Positions 10,941 to 21,565 are shown, counted from the first letter of the stretch. The stretch is 64,000 nt of DNA from Tridacna crocea (GCA_943736015.1 OX031058.1:14223001-14287000), one strand, 5' to 3'. The notes: generated from the sequence alone by a model not told the origin. Translations and numbers: made by a program.

Positions 10941-11103
10941 TAGAGGATAATCAACTGGTTGTTTTTTATATGAAAAATATCTCACGAGGATGCGTTGTTA
11001 GGCGTTGAAAAAACGAGTGCGCAGCACGAGTTTTTTTAACGCCTTACGACGCGTCAGAGTGAGATATTTTTCATATAAAAAATAACCAGTTGATTATTCT
11101 ATT
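10941..11103. mobile_element. Long hairpin fold-back element
   Basis: Arm 10941-10985 (AGGATAATCAACTGGTTGTT, then TATATGAAAAATATCTCAC) is nearly the reverse complement of 11055-11100. The apex region (CGAGTGCGCAGCACGAG) is itself palindromic. A fragment of the same arm occurs at 32588-32607. Confidence 0.7.
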
Positions 11104-11444
11104 TATTATATACCTTATTAACATCATTATTTGTAATTTTGCGTTTGAAAGTCGAAAAAAATGTAGTCGGAAAAAAAAGTAGTTCCCAAATTACGGCAGG
11201 AAGTGAAAGTGAAAGTTGATAACGTCACTAGTGATGATATCAAAATTTATTACACTGGGAAATTCCAGGATTTCACTGCTGGGTATATAATAAATTTCGA
11301 TCTTTCCCCGATAAAAAATGTTCTCGTTTCTTTCATGCTTCAGAAATAACGGTGAAATATTGTTTGGTATTCAATATTCCCACCTCTCCCCTACCACCCC
11401 CCCCCAAAAAAAAAGGGGGGGAAGGGGTTAGAAGCATGAAAAAA

Positions 11445-11790
11445 TAGAGTTTTTTTTCATCAACTTTTGGTTAATATTTGCCGAAAAAGGGAAAGGTATG
11501 CGAAAATAACGAGTGCCATAAGGCACGCGTTATTTTGGCGGACCTTTCCCTTTTGAGGCAAATATTTCCCCATATTAACCACAAGCTGATGAAATAGATT
11601 ATATATCATATTTCCTCCGATTCTTTTGTCAACGAATGCTACTTTTAAAACTAGTGATCTCAAGTCAATTGACCAGATTTTCGGCAGAAGGAAACTATTC
11701 ACTGTGACGGGGAAATAATTCCCCCAGCTTAAATGACGTCATTTCTTTACCCATAAAATTTCTAAAAATAGACACATGAAATATAAGATA
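11445..11790 (-). mobile_element. Fold-back element, inverted relative to the 53971 copy
   Basis: 11459-11600 is a hairpin: TCATCAACTTTTGGTTAAT against ATTAACCACAAGCTGATGA, with CGAAAATAACGAGTGCC and its complement inside. The tail 11700-11790 reads GGGGAAATAATTCCCCC...CTTTACCCATAA, matching the other two copies. Confidence 0.75.
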
Positions 11791-12610
11791 TAGTTTTATT
11801 TCTTTGTGGAAGATCGAAATTTATTTCGTCTCGAAAACATCATCGGTATTTTTTTCACTTATGGCTGCGTATATCACCAATGATTTTTATTCGATGAAAT
11901 GAATTTTGATCTTTCGCCGAAAAGACAAAATATCTTCTTTGTACATGTGTATTATATAATTATTTCTTTATTATATTATACTTTGGCATAACTGAAATGA
12001 GGCAAATTGTTTCCGACGAATACTCCGGCTGTTTCCTTGTAGATTAGTTTCATGTGGTATAACTTTGGTCAAATAGGATAACGAAAGCAATATAGACTTG
12101 TCATTCAACGACCAGATCACCCTGCACAGTCAGCGAAGGTTAATTTTTGTCGAAACTTTTTATCTTCGGTCAATTTTTGGCATGTCAAAGGAACAGTCTA
12201 CATCATGACGCAGTCGGTTGTTTGAAAAATATAGTTTACCTACCCATGTAATGATTTGTCTGATATACTTTTTCAAGAAAATGAATTGAAACCCCACTTT
12301 GTCAAAGCATAGCTCATATGGATACAGACAGACGAAATTTGTCAAAAATGCAAGTGCCTGTACATAATCGATCAAAGCACCGTGTTTTTGAATGTGCATG
12401 CTCACTGACTTACCGATCTATCAAACATAACCTCGATTTACTTCAAAAACCTCGTAACTACAACTTGAAATGAGCTGTAGTTACGGTACTTAAGTAAACC
12501 GACGCTAACTTGTATGTTTCATTCTTCTGAGCTATGTTTTAATTGTTCTCTGCAAATGTTTTAAATATAAAGCAGTCCCAAATCTGTCGTCCAAAATCAA
12601 GGGTTGAGAT
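11791..12610. other. Mostly unrecognised; one diverged repeat
   Basis: 11800-11930 (GAAATTTATTTCGTCTCGAAAAC) resembles 10840-10930. The rest, including the frame at 12160-12405, shows no gene features. Confidence 0.35.
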
Positions 12611-12613
12611 AAT

Positions 12614-12862
12614 GGCGTGCAACAAGCGAAAAGGGACATTCGGACGTTTGCGTAAAGTGTGGTATCGGATTAGCCTGTGCTTCAGTACAGACTAGTCCGA
12701 GACAACAGTTCTCCCTTTTTATGTAAGTTTCTGTTTTGTGCAAGTCTCCTGTAGCACAAAATCTAACATAGTCGTAAAGTGCCGTCTTGGATCAGCCTGC
12801 GCAGACTGCGCAGGCTGATCCAAGACGACACTTTACGAAAATTTGCAAATTCACGTTTGGCG
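12614..12862 (+). repeat. GATCAGCC-type fold-back element, near complete
   Basis: CGAAAAGGGACATTCGGACG head, a first stem around ATTAGCCTGTGC, a central TTTTTATGTAAGTTTCTG / TAGCACAAAATCTAA segment, and a second perfect stem (GATCAGCCTGCGCAGACTGC with its complement) at about 12790-12828. The family recurs throughout the window. Confidence 0.8.
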
Positions 12863-12999
12863 CATCGAAGGCCAATTATTTTAATTTCCAGAGGATGACC
12901 TTTTACACCTTGTAGCTGATCAAGTTTGAAAACATGGCAAAAGATAAATTGATGATAAAATTAATGGTTACTGTATTACCAGTCTTACACGATACGAAA

Positions 13000-13070
13000 C
13001 AGATACCCGGGCTTAGCAAGTTCATAGATGGGTGACGAAGTCGCCGTGAAACGGCTGTAGAGTACGTTTG
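13000..13070 (+). repeat. 5S-rRNA-like fragment, possibly SINE head
   Basis: CCGGGCTTAGCAAGTTCATA followed by GATGGGTGAC and a GCCG...CGGC stem resembles the 3' half of 5S rRNA (internal control region with GGATGGGTGAC). It lacks the 5' half, so it is at most a 5S-derived remnant. Confidence 0.3.
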
Positions 13071-13329
13071 TAACGGAAGTTTAAGTGTTTGTGCTTAATT
13101 CTGAAAGAGATGTATCCAGCTTTAGATGTATTTGAAAGTAGTGTAGATCAGGATCACACTGCACGGATATGCTGTCTGAACTTTGATCTCAGCCGTATGT
13201 TATTCAGCAGAATATTTAGAAAATATTTTGACAAGAACAGTCGCTCTGCCTATGAACACTACGCAGAATGTCAAGTTCAATTACTCAGCAATACAAAGAT
13301 TAACCAAACAATACATTTGTTTAATTGAC

Positions 13330-13500
13330 CATGCGACAGAAGACCCTTCAAGATATGTAAAAAAAAAGGAAAAAATAGTGAAGAGGAAATCCATCCTTTT
13401 CCACGATGTTTTCTGTCCTTTCAAAGGCATATATCAACATCTGAGCCATGCTCCATTTCTCGTCTGCAACTGTTTTTAATTTTCAAATCTCGATTGGTCA
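13330..13500 (-). repeat. Degenerate TTAA-HP remnant
   Basis: CCTTTTCCACGATGTTTTCTGTCCTTTCAAAG followed by CGTCTGCAACTGTTTTTAATTT matches the right half of reverse-oriented copies. Palindrome pairing is largely lost. Confidence 0.4.
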
Positions 13501-13705
13501 AAGTTGTTTTCGTCTATAAAGAGATATCCGTCAATATTGTATCCTTGTCACTGTTGTAATTATTATTTAGTTTTGAAGTAAAGTTGAACTATAATAGCAA
13601 GTTGTTTTTTTATATCCTTCCGTACTTCGGCGCGGGATGAAAAATTGCAAAAGACGCCAAATGAGGAGGGCATGGGACTCCTTTAGTTGGCACGTTTTCA
13701 AAAGA

Positions 13706-13912
13706 GAAGACCAGGATCCGTATTCACCAACCATTCTTGAGAATTTTCCTAGTCTTATTCTCCAATGTTTACTAACTTTGTAAGTAACACAATTTCTGAT
13801 TGGCTAAACCGAATGGTTTAGCCAATCAGAAGTTGTGTTACTTACAAATGTAGAAAATTCTGGAGAATAAGACAAAGAACGTTCTTAAGAATGGTTGGTG
13901 AATACGGGCCCT
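13706..13912. mobile_element. Near-perfect fold-back element (GTATTCACCAACCATTCTT ends)
   Basis: The left end (CCGTATTCACCAACCATTCT) is the reverse complement of the right end (AGAATGGTTGGTGAATACGG). The inner arms TTGTAAGTAACACAA / TTGTGTTACTTACAA and CTGATTGGCTAAACC / GGTTTAGCCAATCAG make nearly the whole 200 bp pair with itself. Confidence 0.85.
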
Positions 13913-14210
13913 GATAAGCACACTTTTTATAAAGATCTCTTGACGATACCACATAAAAAATATTAAAGCTGTGGACCTGTTGGTTCAAAAGAATAATATT
14001 TTCAAATTTTCAACGACTAGCTCAATCGAGCACAAAGGGTACATACCAACCTTTTCTGACTGTGCAGTGTCCGTCGTCAACTTGCTCCATATGTGCACTC
14101 TGAAGCCCACATTTTCTGACCGAATATCATAAAACTTGCTCAGAATGGTTGTTTTAATACTATCTAGGATAGATAAAAGAAGGTCACGTCGAGTCAAAAA
14201 GGACATCTAA
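13913..14210. other. No recognisable feature
   Basis: Spacer between the fold-back element and the SINE. Confidence 0.35.
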
Positions 14211-14214
14211 GTAT

Positions 14215-14440
14215 GCATGACAAATCTGTTATAAACCTGTATACACCGCTCTAAGTATTGTTACGGGAGACCCTTCCTTAATGGATGATTTCGTCCCTAT
14301 TACGAACACGCAAGTTCGCAACAAATGTACAGCTGAATTACAAACCGCATCTAGCGGGTTTCGAACCCATAAGGACAAATACCCTCGTTTTTCGAGTTTA
14401 AGAGACAATACCATAACCACTGAGCTAAAGAAATATCCCC
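14215..14440 (-). mobile_element. tRNA-derived SINE
   Basis: On the minus strand it reads TTTAGCTCAGTGGTTATGG (box A) then GGGTTCGAAACCC (box B), a Leu/Ser-like tRNA head with a long variable arm. A body and GGGTCTCCCGTAACAATAC follow. A second, interrupted copy lies at 14697-15195. Confidence 0.7.
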
Positions 14441-14465
14441 CTGACGTAGGTGTTAGGTATTGTAT

Positions 14466-14696
14466 TTAAATCTTTACCAAACGACAAAATTTTAGACTGG
14501 TTCAAACTGAAAGCATTTGCAGACGACAAAATAAAGGTGATCGAAAAATTGAAATTTTTTTCTGGGAAGAGTAGAAAACACTGTGGGAAAAGGAGAAAAT
14601 GCTGGTTACCAGCATTTTCTCCTTTTCCTACAGTGTTTTCAAAAGGCTTCTTTCTCAGGGGCGTCAAAAGTAGGGATTGTGTGGTGATGGGTTTAA
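14466..14696 (+). mobile_element. TTAA-HP MITE, class 1, full length with empty-site paralog
   Basis: Flanks are GGTATTGTAT-TTAA and TTAA-TCGGGACGAAGCCATGC. The paralogous site at 16206-16250 reads GGTATTGTATTTAAATAGTG then ATGAAGCCGTGC without the element. The central palindrome carries GAAAACACTGTGGGAAAAGG and GCTGGTTACCAGC. Confidence 0.92.
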
Positions 14697-15195
14697 TCGG
14701 GACGAAGCCATGCATGAAGGAGTGGTCTCCCGTAACACACTCAAAGCATTATTTGGCAGAAAGTCCTTTTTTTGGACAACGAACGGGAAAAATGGCTCAA
14801 TGGCCAATACCGGATGAGCCCCCGCCTTACGAACATGGAAGTTCGCGAAAAAAATTAAATGCATAGCGAAAATACAAACTGTATCTGGCGGGATTTGAAC
14901 CCATGCAGACAATATCCTCGTTTTATTTTTCGAGGTTTGACCCTTTCCCAAACGACAAACTTTTGGACTAGACCAAATTGAAAGCATTTGCAGACGACAA
15001 TTCAACTCTTGCTGAAAAGATTATTTCTGGCTATGATAGGGTAGAAAACATTGTGGGAAAAGGAGAAAATGCTGGTTACCAGCATTTTCTCCTTTTCCCA
15101 CAATGTTTTCAAAAGGTTACTATTCCAGACCCGTAAAAACCAGGGATTGTTTGGGAAAGGGTTAATAATAGCCACCAAGCTAAAGAGATATCTCC
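14697..15195 (-). mobile_element. Second tRNA-headed SINE copy, split by a TTAA-HP element
   Basis: 14870-14935 holds GGCGGGATTTGAACCC (box B complement). The matching box A part, ACCAAGCTAAAGAGATATC, lies at 15172-15190, beyond the MITE at 14936-15165. This mirrors CCACTGAGCTAAAGAAATATC in the intact copy, so the MITE entered the tRNA-like head. Confidence 0.65.
14936..15165 (+). mobile_element. TTAA-HP MITE, CCCAAAC-ended variant
   Basis: Ends read CCCTTTCCCAAACGAC and TTTGGGAAAGGGTTAA, where class 1 has TTTACCAAAC / TTTGGTAAAG. The class 1 palindrome GCTGGTTACCAGC is perfect over about 66 bp. The left TTAA has decayed. Confidence 0.85.
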
Positions 15196-15204
15196 CTTAC
15201 ACAG

Positions 15205-16200
15205 TTGTTATACCCCCCCACAAACGAAGATTGGGGGAGGGGGGGGGGGTATACTGGAGTCACCCTTTCCGTCCGTCCGTCACGGGGCATAACTTCCAAA
15301 GTATAAAAGCTAGTGACTTCAAACTTACATTCAGGAGAAGTTTAGTGTACAAGAAACGTAAATCTCTCATCAGTATATTCAGTTATTGTCCTTTAAATTT
15401 TTAACATTGAATTTTTGTAATTTCAAACTTCACACGGACAGATCACACTAGGAAGAAGTGCAGGGTAAGAGAACTGTAACTCTATTCCATCTTTATTTCG
15501 AGTTATTGCCCTTTGCAAATCTAAACTCTGATTTTTGTCCATGGCATAACTTCCAAAGTATAGAAGCTAGTGACTTCAAACTTAACACACAGCTAGATCA
15601 CATAAAGGAGAAGTGGAGTGTACAAGAACCATAACTCTATTTTGGGCTATTGCCCTTTGTAAATTTGAACTTTGGATTTTTTATCGCTGCATAACTTTCG
15701 AATTGAAAAAGCTAGTACTTCAAATGTCATACACAGAACGCCCAGCAAGGCGTGCCGTGTGTGAGAACTCTAGCTCTATTCCCACTATTTTACAGTATTT
15801 GCCCTATGTAAATTCTAATTTTGGATTTTTATCCGGGGCGTAACTTGCAAAGTACAAAGCAAGTAACTTCAGACTTCATACACAGTTCGTTCACATTAAA
15901 ACAAAGTGCACTGTGTAAGAACCTCAACTCTATTCCCACTATTTTCAGAGTTAATGCCCGTTGCAAAATATAATTTTGAATTTTGTCTGGGGCGCAAGTT
16001 CCAAGGCATAAAATCTAGTGATTTTACACTTCATTTACAGGTACACCACATTAACGAAAAGTGCAGTGTACAAGAACCGTAACTCTGTCCCCACTAGATT
16101 TTTCCCCCAAGTATCACTTTTGTAATCTGTATTCTGTGACAAAAAGTCGTTTTGTGACAAGAAACTGGTAGGGGTAATGTTCAAGTTTAGTGATAGTTCT
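15205..16200 (+). repeat. Mollusc-type repeat headed TATACCCCCC...GGGGGGTATA with tandem units
   Basis: TATACCCCCCCACAAACGA pairs with the following GGGGGG-TATACTGG, then CCGTCCGTCCGTCACGGGGC. Units at about 15289, 15543, 15689, 15838 and 15991 share GCATAACTTCCAAAGTA and AAAGCTAGTGACTTCAAAC. A CTGTGACAAAAAGTCGTTTTG tail closes it. The same family recurs at 59752-60580. Confidence 0.8.
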
Positions 16201-16205
16201 GGTCA

Positions 16206-16265
16206 GGTATTGTATTTAAATAGTGATGAAGCCGTGCATGAAGGAGTGGTCTCCTGTAACAATAT
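16206..16265 (+). repeat. Unoccupied paralog of a TTAA-HP insertion site
   Basis: Matches both flanks of the element at 14466-14696 with one uninterrupted TTAA at 16216-16219. Confidence 0.75.
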
Positions 16266-16384
16266 ACCGGTACACGTATGTTTTATGTACTTTCAATGAC
16301 AAATCATATCATTTTGCCCACATTTGATTTGTTATGTGCAATTTTTTACCAATGATAACTGGCTTGCAATATGCAAAAATGGTC

Positions 16385-16580
16385 GGAAACATACAGAAAG
16401 GGGCATTCAGACATTTGGGTAAATTGTCATCGCGGATCAGCCTGTGCAGTTGGTGCAGGCTAATAAAAAACGACACTTTTCGTTGTTGTAAAGTACCGTC
16501 TCTGATCAGCCTGCTCGGACTGCACAGCTGATCCATTATGGCACTTTACACAAATTTCCAAATGCCCCTTTTTATGTGTT
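16385..16580 (+). repeat. GATCAGCC-type fold-back element
   Basis: GGGGCATTCAGACATTTGGG head, GGATCAGCCTGTGCAGTTGG stem, short AACGACACTTTTCGTTGTTG joint, second stem and a complementary AAATGCCCC end. Confidence 0.75.
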
Positions 16581-16595
16581 GCAGACCATATGGCT

Positions 16596-16853
16596 TACAA
16601 CATGCGAAAAGGGACATTCGGACGTCTGTAAAATGTCGTCTCGGATCAACCTGCGCAGTCCGCGCAAGCTAATCCGAGCTGGCACTTTACGACTACATTC
16701 GATTTTGTGATACAGTAGAATTGCGCAAAACAGAAAAATACATAAAAAGCGGATAGTGTCGTCTCGGATAAGCCTGCGCGAACTGCACAGGCTGATCCGA
16801 GACGACACTTTACGCAGATGTCCGAACGCCTCTTTTCACGTACTGCAGACCAT
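16596..16853 (+). repeat. GATCAGCC-type fold-back element
   Basis: AAAAGGGACATTCGGACG head, stems GGATCAACCTGCGCAG and CAGGCTGATCCGAGACG, end GTCCGAACGCCTCTTTTC. Arms are inverted around AACAGAAAAATACATAAAAA. Confidence 0.75.
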
Positions 16854-16911
16854 ATGTAAGATTATGTCAGCTGATGAAAATCTATTTACCACAAGGAATA
16901 CACTTGAAATT

Positions 16912-17110
16912 TTCAATCCCTATCCTGCTAAAACAGTTACATGACAGTTTTAAGCCGACAGTAAAAACTGGAAAAGTCCCATTTTTTTTTATTTTTTAAA
17001 TAGATATCTTCCTACTGGACAGTGTTGATTCAAGATTCAAGATCAGACTGCACATTCTGTGCAGTCTGATCTTGTTATCTACGCTGTCTACAAAAGATCG
17101 GTGAGTTCCC
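16912..17110 (-). repeat. ACTGCAC-palindrome element
   Basis: CCCTATCCTGCTAAAAC end, then GGACAGTGTTGATTCAAGAT with a palindrome AAGATCAGACTGCACA / TGTGCAGTCTGATCTT (17038-17075). The related element at 22912-23114 is inverted. Confidence 0.6.
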
Positions 17111-17301
17111 CTTAGCAGCTTTATGCTTAAAACCCAAGTAGGAAAATGATAACGAATAATGAAAAATAATATGTAAATTAACCTCTAAGTAGGTAAAGAA
17201 AGAAACAAGAATGCACACATAAAACACAGATAAACAAGTTCAGAACAAAAAACAATTGGACACATCTCATCTTTTATTTCAAAGTCAGTATTATACAAGG
17301 A

Positions 17302-17412
17302 TAGACTATCACTCACGCTTAAGAGAAAATAATGGTCTAAGGGAGAAAACTCTTACACAGCTAATCTCTGTTTTATACGAGAGTAGTGTCCCTTATAAGT
17401 ATGGATAGACTA
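17302..17412. repeat. Fold-back at left edge of block Y (copy 1)
   Basis: TAGACTATC...GATAGACTA ends, inner CTAAGGGAGAAAACTCTTAC against GAGAGTAGTGTCCCTTA. It is kept at the left edge of all three Y copies, including the diverged one. Confidence 0.55.
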
Positions 17413-18104
17413 AAACAAAAGGCGAACAACACTGCACCACACCGGTACAGATGATCGATAAATAGACAATGCTTTCTTTTTATCGAGCTGATATGAATTA
17501 TATTACATCTTTAATATTCAAATTATCAGAAGAGTGAAGAAATCTGAAGCTTTCAAGGCAACAGACACAAAAGGGAACAGTTTAGGAGACTGAAAAATAG
17601 TTTGTAAGCTGACAGTAGTCTCCCTTTTCGTCACATTCGTTTACTAATCTAATACAGTCGCAACTTAAGCGGTTTTGCAACTTATCAAGGATAGATTTCG
17701 CTCAGAGTGCTACCGCCACCGGCAAAAATAAATTAGGTAATGAAATATTTGATTTCACAGATCACCAAACGGTGTTTTGCAAATAAAGATGTACATCTAA
17801 TTTCATTCAATAGATTTTTGGTAAATTGTCACAGATCGTTTAAAACACACTGTGTAAACTATCGAAGATCGGCCGTAATAAAAATTAAAAGCAGACTATT
17901 GACCGCTAAAAACGTTAACAAAGCTCCAATGTGTCGTAAGTTGAAGCCCAGGCTTTCATTGCATATTTCCCAGCAAATGTATCCATAGTTCGTTTGAAGG
18001 CTATTTCCCCCCGCCCACTCGCACATGTATATGAAAACAAAATTGAAATGATTTATCGTCATACGCCATCAGTGCAGATTATCTAGTTATATCAGTTGTT
18101 GTCA

Positions 18105-18292
18105 TAAATTACTAGAATCTTTTTCACAGTCAAGCAAACACGAGAAGCTGCATGGATTACCAAAGTACAGCTGTGAAGTCCTAGTGTGATTTTCCGGTCA
18201 TTTATCCTTGGGGTAACTTAGAGGGTAAAATAAGGGAGGTAACTCTTCATGACTTTGAGTTCTAGGATGTACGAGTTCCTTCCCTTTGACCG
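18105..18292 (+). promoter_or_regulatory. Non-coding block conserved in all three Y copies, possible promoter
   Basis: The segment from ACTAGAATCTTTTTCACAGTC to TTCCTTCCCTTTGACC is kept in the diverged third copy (30280-30456) better than its surroundings. It includes TTTTCCGGTCATTTATCCTT, an ETS-like CCGGAA core on the minus strand. Function is inferred only from conservation. Confidence 0.3.
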
Positions 18293-18520
18293 TTAAATGA
18301 TCGAAGAATCCATTCCTGCAAGCTTCATATACACGAAATAGTTACCTGAATATCCAAGCAATATAGGGTTTAACAGATTAAATCAAATAAAGAAATGTTA
18401 AGTTATTAAACAAATTCTATCAAAATAAGGGAAGCTGTCTGTTACATTCATTTAGAGGGGCAGAGCAGAGGTGGAAAGATTACGAAGTAAATAAAGATTT
18501 TAAGTTCACACTGAGGACTC

Positions 18521-18749
18521 TTAACCCTTTCCCAAACAATCCCTAGTTTTTACGACCATGAGATAGAAGCCTTTTAAAAACAATATTGGAAAAGGGGAAA
18601 ATGCAGGTGACCAGCATTTTCTCCTTTTCCCACAATGTTTTATACCCTGCTGAAATCAAATTTTAATTCTTGGGTTACATTCATTTAGTCGTCTGCAAGT
18701 GCTTTCAATTTGGACCTGTCTAAAATTTTGTCGTCTGGTAAAGAGTTAA
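18521..18749 (-). mobile_element. TTAA-HP MITE, full length
   Basis: TTAACCCTTTCCCAAAC...GGTAAAGAGTTAA. The palindrome has mismatches (GCAGGTGACCAGC at the apex). Its duplicate is 25376-25604. Confidence 0.85.
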
Positions 18750-19010
18750 AAAAAAAGGAAATTCAAGACAATATTAGGGAAGGTTTAGCTCATGGTTGTT
18801 TTAGAATTAATAGTCTGGCTAAAATGCAATTAACAATTTATCACTTATGAAATGTCCTCTCAGTCTTGAATGTTTTATCAGTTATTCATTTTCTTTAACA
18901 GTTCTTGTAGCTAATGACTTGTGCAGACTCACTTCCCCACCACTTCATTTAGATACATTATTTATAGATGACAGGTTATTGATATTTTTCAGTATTTCCA
19001 TCAATACTAT

Positions 19011-19239
19011 TCAACCCTTTACCAAACAGTGCCTGGTTTTTACGACCCTGTGATAGAAGCCTTTTGAAAATAATGTGGGAAAAGGAGAAAATGCTGGTTA
19101 CCAGCATTTTCTACTTTTCCCACAATGTTTTCTACCCTGCTGGAAACGAATTTCAATTTTTGGATCACGTTTATTTTGTCGGCTGCAAGTGCTTCCAATT
19201 TGGACCAGTCTAAAATTTTGTCATCTGGTAAAGAGTTAA
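19011..19239 (-). mobile_element. TTAA-HP MITE, full length
   Basis: Left end decayed to TCAACCCTTTACC; the right TTAA (19236-19239) is shared with the next copy. Perfect apex GCTGGTTACCAGC. Confidence 0.85.
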
Positions 19240-19466
19240 CCCATTACCACACATCCCTACTTTTGACGACCCTGAAAAAAGAAGCCTTTTGAAAATATTG
19301 TGGGAAAAGGAGAAAATGCTGGTAACCAGCATTTTCTCCTTTTCCCACAACGTTTTCTACTCTTTACAAAACAAATTTCAAATTTTTAGTCACTTTTATT
19401 ATTTGTCCTCTGCAAATGCTTTTGATTTGGACTAGCCTAAAATACTGTCGTTTGGTAATGAGTTAA
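19236..19466 (-). mobile_element. TTAA-HP MITE, class 1, chained to previous copy
   Basis: Starts at the TTAA that ends the preceding copy and ends GGTAATGAGTTAA. Palindrome GAAAATATTG.../CAACGTTTTC. Confidence 0.87.
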
Positions 19467-19784
19467 GCTTATTTCATCCAGATGTTTTATCTCTATAAAA
19501 TCATTGCCTACCTCTTTAAACTGCCGCTTAACAAAATTTCCAGGATATCCAGAGATGGCAAAAAGTACTTTTTATGTCACTTTACACTTTTGCTTTTTGC
19601 ATTATTCATATTTACCTACAATTCTGTACAATTTTAATGAAGTATCTAGAGCCTAAATGTTTATATTCCAACCTCTGTAGAGGTCTCAAAATACATGTAC
19701 AAACCATTGAAACCCAGAGTGATTTATCATACACAGGCTTGCATGACTAAACAAGCTGATATGTGGTCTGTGGTACTGAAAGGG

Positions 19785-20010
19785 TTAACCCTTTACCAAA
19801 CAACAAAATTTTAGACTGGGCTAAATTGAGAGTATTCGCAGACGACAAAATAAACATGCCTAAAAATCTGAAACTGTTTTCTGAAGGGAAGAAAACATTG
19901 TGGGAAAAGGAGAAAATGCTGGTTACCAGCATTTTCTCCTTTTCCCTTTATGTTTTCAGAAGGCTTCTTTCAAAAGGTTGTCAAAAGTTAAGATTCTGTG
20001 ATAGAGTTAA
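19785..20010 (+). mobile_element. TTAA-HP MITE, full length
   Basis: TTAACCCTTTACCAAACAAC to GATAGAGTTAA. The right palindrome arm has drifted (CCCTTTATGTTTTC). Confidence 0.85.
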
Positions 20011-20365
20011 AGACAGCAAAAAACGTTAGTCCATTTCAGCCTATGTATTCTGTAGATGCTTACATAGTTGAAAACTTTTTGCAGATGCATTTAGCCCCAC
20101 TTTCATAAAGAACAGCTTGCACTATTTATTATTGTATTGGAATGTTGAGTGCTGTGCTGAAATCATGACCAACAAAATTTGGCAACAAAGACAAAATAAG
20201 TGCATGTATATGAAGAAGTTGCTAGTTTGCCAACATGAAAGCATCTTTGAAAAAATATTTGAGCAAATGACAAGGTATTTAGACCTTCAAATGTTCTATA
20301 TGGCCCCAAAACTTTACATTCTAACTTTCTTTTATTCATTTGAACTGAGTCAAATGACTACAATA

Positions 20366-20833
20366 TAGCCTGCAGTCTGCACAGGCTTATCCAACACGGC
20401 AGTTTACAACTGCATTGGGTTTTGTACTACACTTGACTTGTACTACACTAGACTTGTACTAAACAGAAAATTGCATAAAAAGGAAATTGTTTTTAAGATT
20501 AGCCTGTGCAGAGTGCACAGGCTGATCCGAGACAGCACTTTCACCCATTAGGCCATTACCAATCGACAATATTTTAGGTTTGTCCAAATCATAAGCATTT
20601 GCAGAGGACAAAATAAAAGTGACTGAAAATTTGAAATTTGTTTTGTGACTAGTAGAAAACATTGTGGGAAAAGGAGAAAATGCTGGTTACCAGCATTTTC
20701 TTCTTTTCCCACAATGTTTTCTAAAGGCTTCTTTCTCAGGGTCGTCAAAAGTAGGGATTGTGTGGTAATGGGTTAAGCAAATTAATGTCTGACAGCCTGA
20801 ATGCCCTTTTTCATGTATTGCAGGCCATATGAA
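20366..20833 (+). repeat. GATCAGCC-type element split by a TTAA-HP copy
   Basis: The left part ends at GATCCGAGACAGCACTTT (20537); the missing tail (GTCTGACAGCCTGAATGCCC...GCAGGCCATATG) lies after the MITE at 20547-20776. Confidence 0.6.
20547..20776 (+). mobile_element. TTAA-HP MITE, class 1
   Basis: GGCCATTACCAATCGACAAT to GTGTGGTAATGGGTTAA. Palindrome nearly perfect with apex GCTGGTTACCAGC. Confidence 0.85.
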
Positions 20834-21246
20834 AGAGCAGAGGTAAAAACCCTGAAGTGTTTAGTGCAAGCCCCAAACTGTTATGACCTGTTATGAAACT
20901 GCTCCTTGAATATGCAAAACACACATGACAGCCACGTAGAAAGCATTTCAAGATTGGGGGGACTAACTTCGAAATACTGAGATTTTTTGCGTGGTGATTG
21001 CATTGCGCTAAAAACTCATATTTTAGTTACTATGATTTTCAAAATTATTGGGGTGCTGAGCACCCCCTGTTCCTACGGGCCTGTATGAATAGCAAAAAGT
21101 TTTAGTGCAAGTCTGCATGCGTGGACTGCACAGGCTGACCTGAGGCGATACTTTTTGCAGATATATTTGGCCTTTTTTTCACTTTTTCATAAACTATAGT
21201 TCTTATAAAAGCACCCCAACACATTTTGTTTAGCCTAAGCTTGTGC

Positions 21247-21490
21247 CAAGCCCTGGTAGCTCAGTCTGTATCATACAGGACTTGAGAACAGCGTTTCGTG
21301 AGCCAAAACCCTAACTTGATGATGATTATATGAGAAACCAGACAGTGGCTTGGAAAGAAAACTGTGCAGAGTACTGGTAAAAGAGACTCCAGGAAAGCAT
21401 GGATAAGTGCAGTAGCCACCACGATATAACTGAAACAATGTTGAAAAAGGCGTAAACACCACACCATCAATAAATCAACCTAATGCCTGT
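21247..21490 (+). mobile_element. tRNA-derived SINE
   Basis: GCCCTGGTAGCTCAGTCTGT (box A) and GTTTCGTGAGCCAAAACC (box B), a body with AAGAGACTCCAGGAAAGCAT, then CGATATAACTGAAACAATG-TTGAAAAAGGCGTAAAC and an AATAAATCAA tail. That tail motif is one I recall from widespread bivalve SINEs. Confidence 0.75.
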
Positions 21491-21565
21491 ATTAATAAAG
21501 GAGGGGGGGGGTTTAATGACATTTTCTACAACAGCTCTCCTCTTCACAGTGTAAGTCAACATCCA

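Larger units (their letters stand above)
16296..17301 (+). repeat. Segmental duplication block X, copy 1
   Basis: Closely matches 34263-35224 from CATTTTGCCCACATTTGATT to TCAGTATTATACAAGGATA. It contains two GATCAGCC fold-back elements (16385-16580, 16596-16853) and an ACTGCAC palindrome element (16912-17110). It ends exactly where block Y copy 1 begins. Confidence 0.85.

Noticed and set aside
14345-14430. Candidate functional tRNA gene
   Set aside because: Box A and B are present, but the acceptor stem does not close and the sequence continues into a SINE body. The same holds for 21247, 27900, 33100 and 44890.
14450-14866. 138-codon frame across 14450-14866
   Set aside because: It runs through a TTAA-HP palindrome; the many look-alike small proteins in this window (ending [16 protein letters not shown] or [14 protein letters not shown]) are translations of this MITE, not genes.
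18847-19053. 68-codon frame repeated at 25702-25908
   Set aside because: Its repetition reflects the segmental duplication, and its end lies in a MITE. No selection on reading frame can be claimed.
20117-20368. 83-codon frame repeated at 26971-27222
   Set aside because: Differences between the two copies include several amino-acid changes with no excess of silent ones; no recognisable domain.
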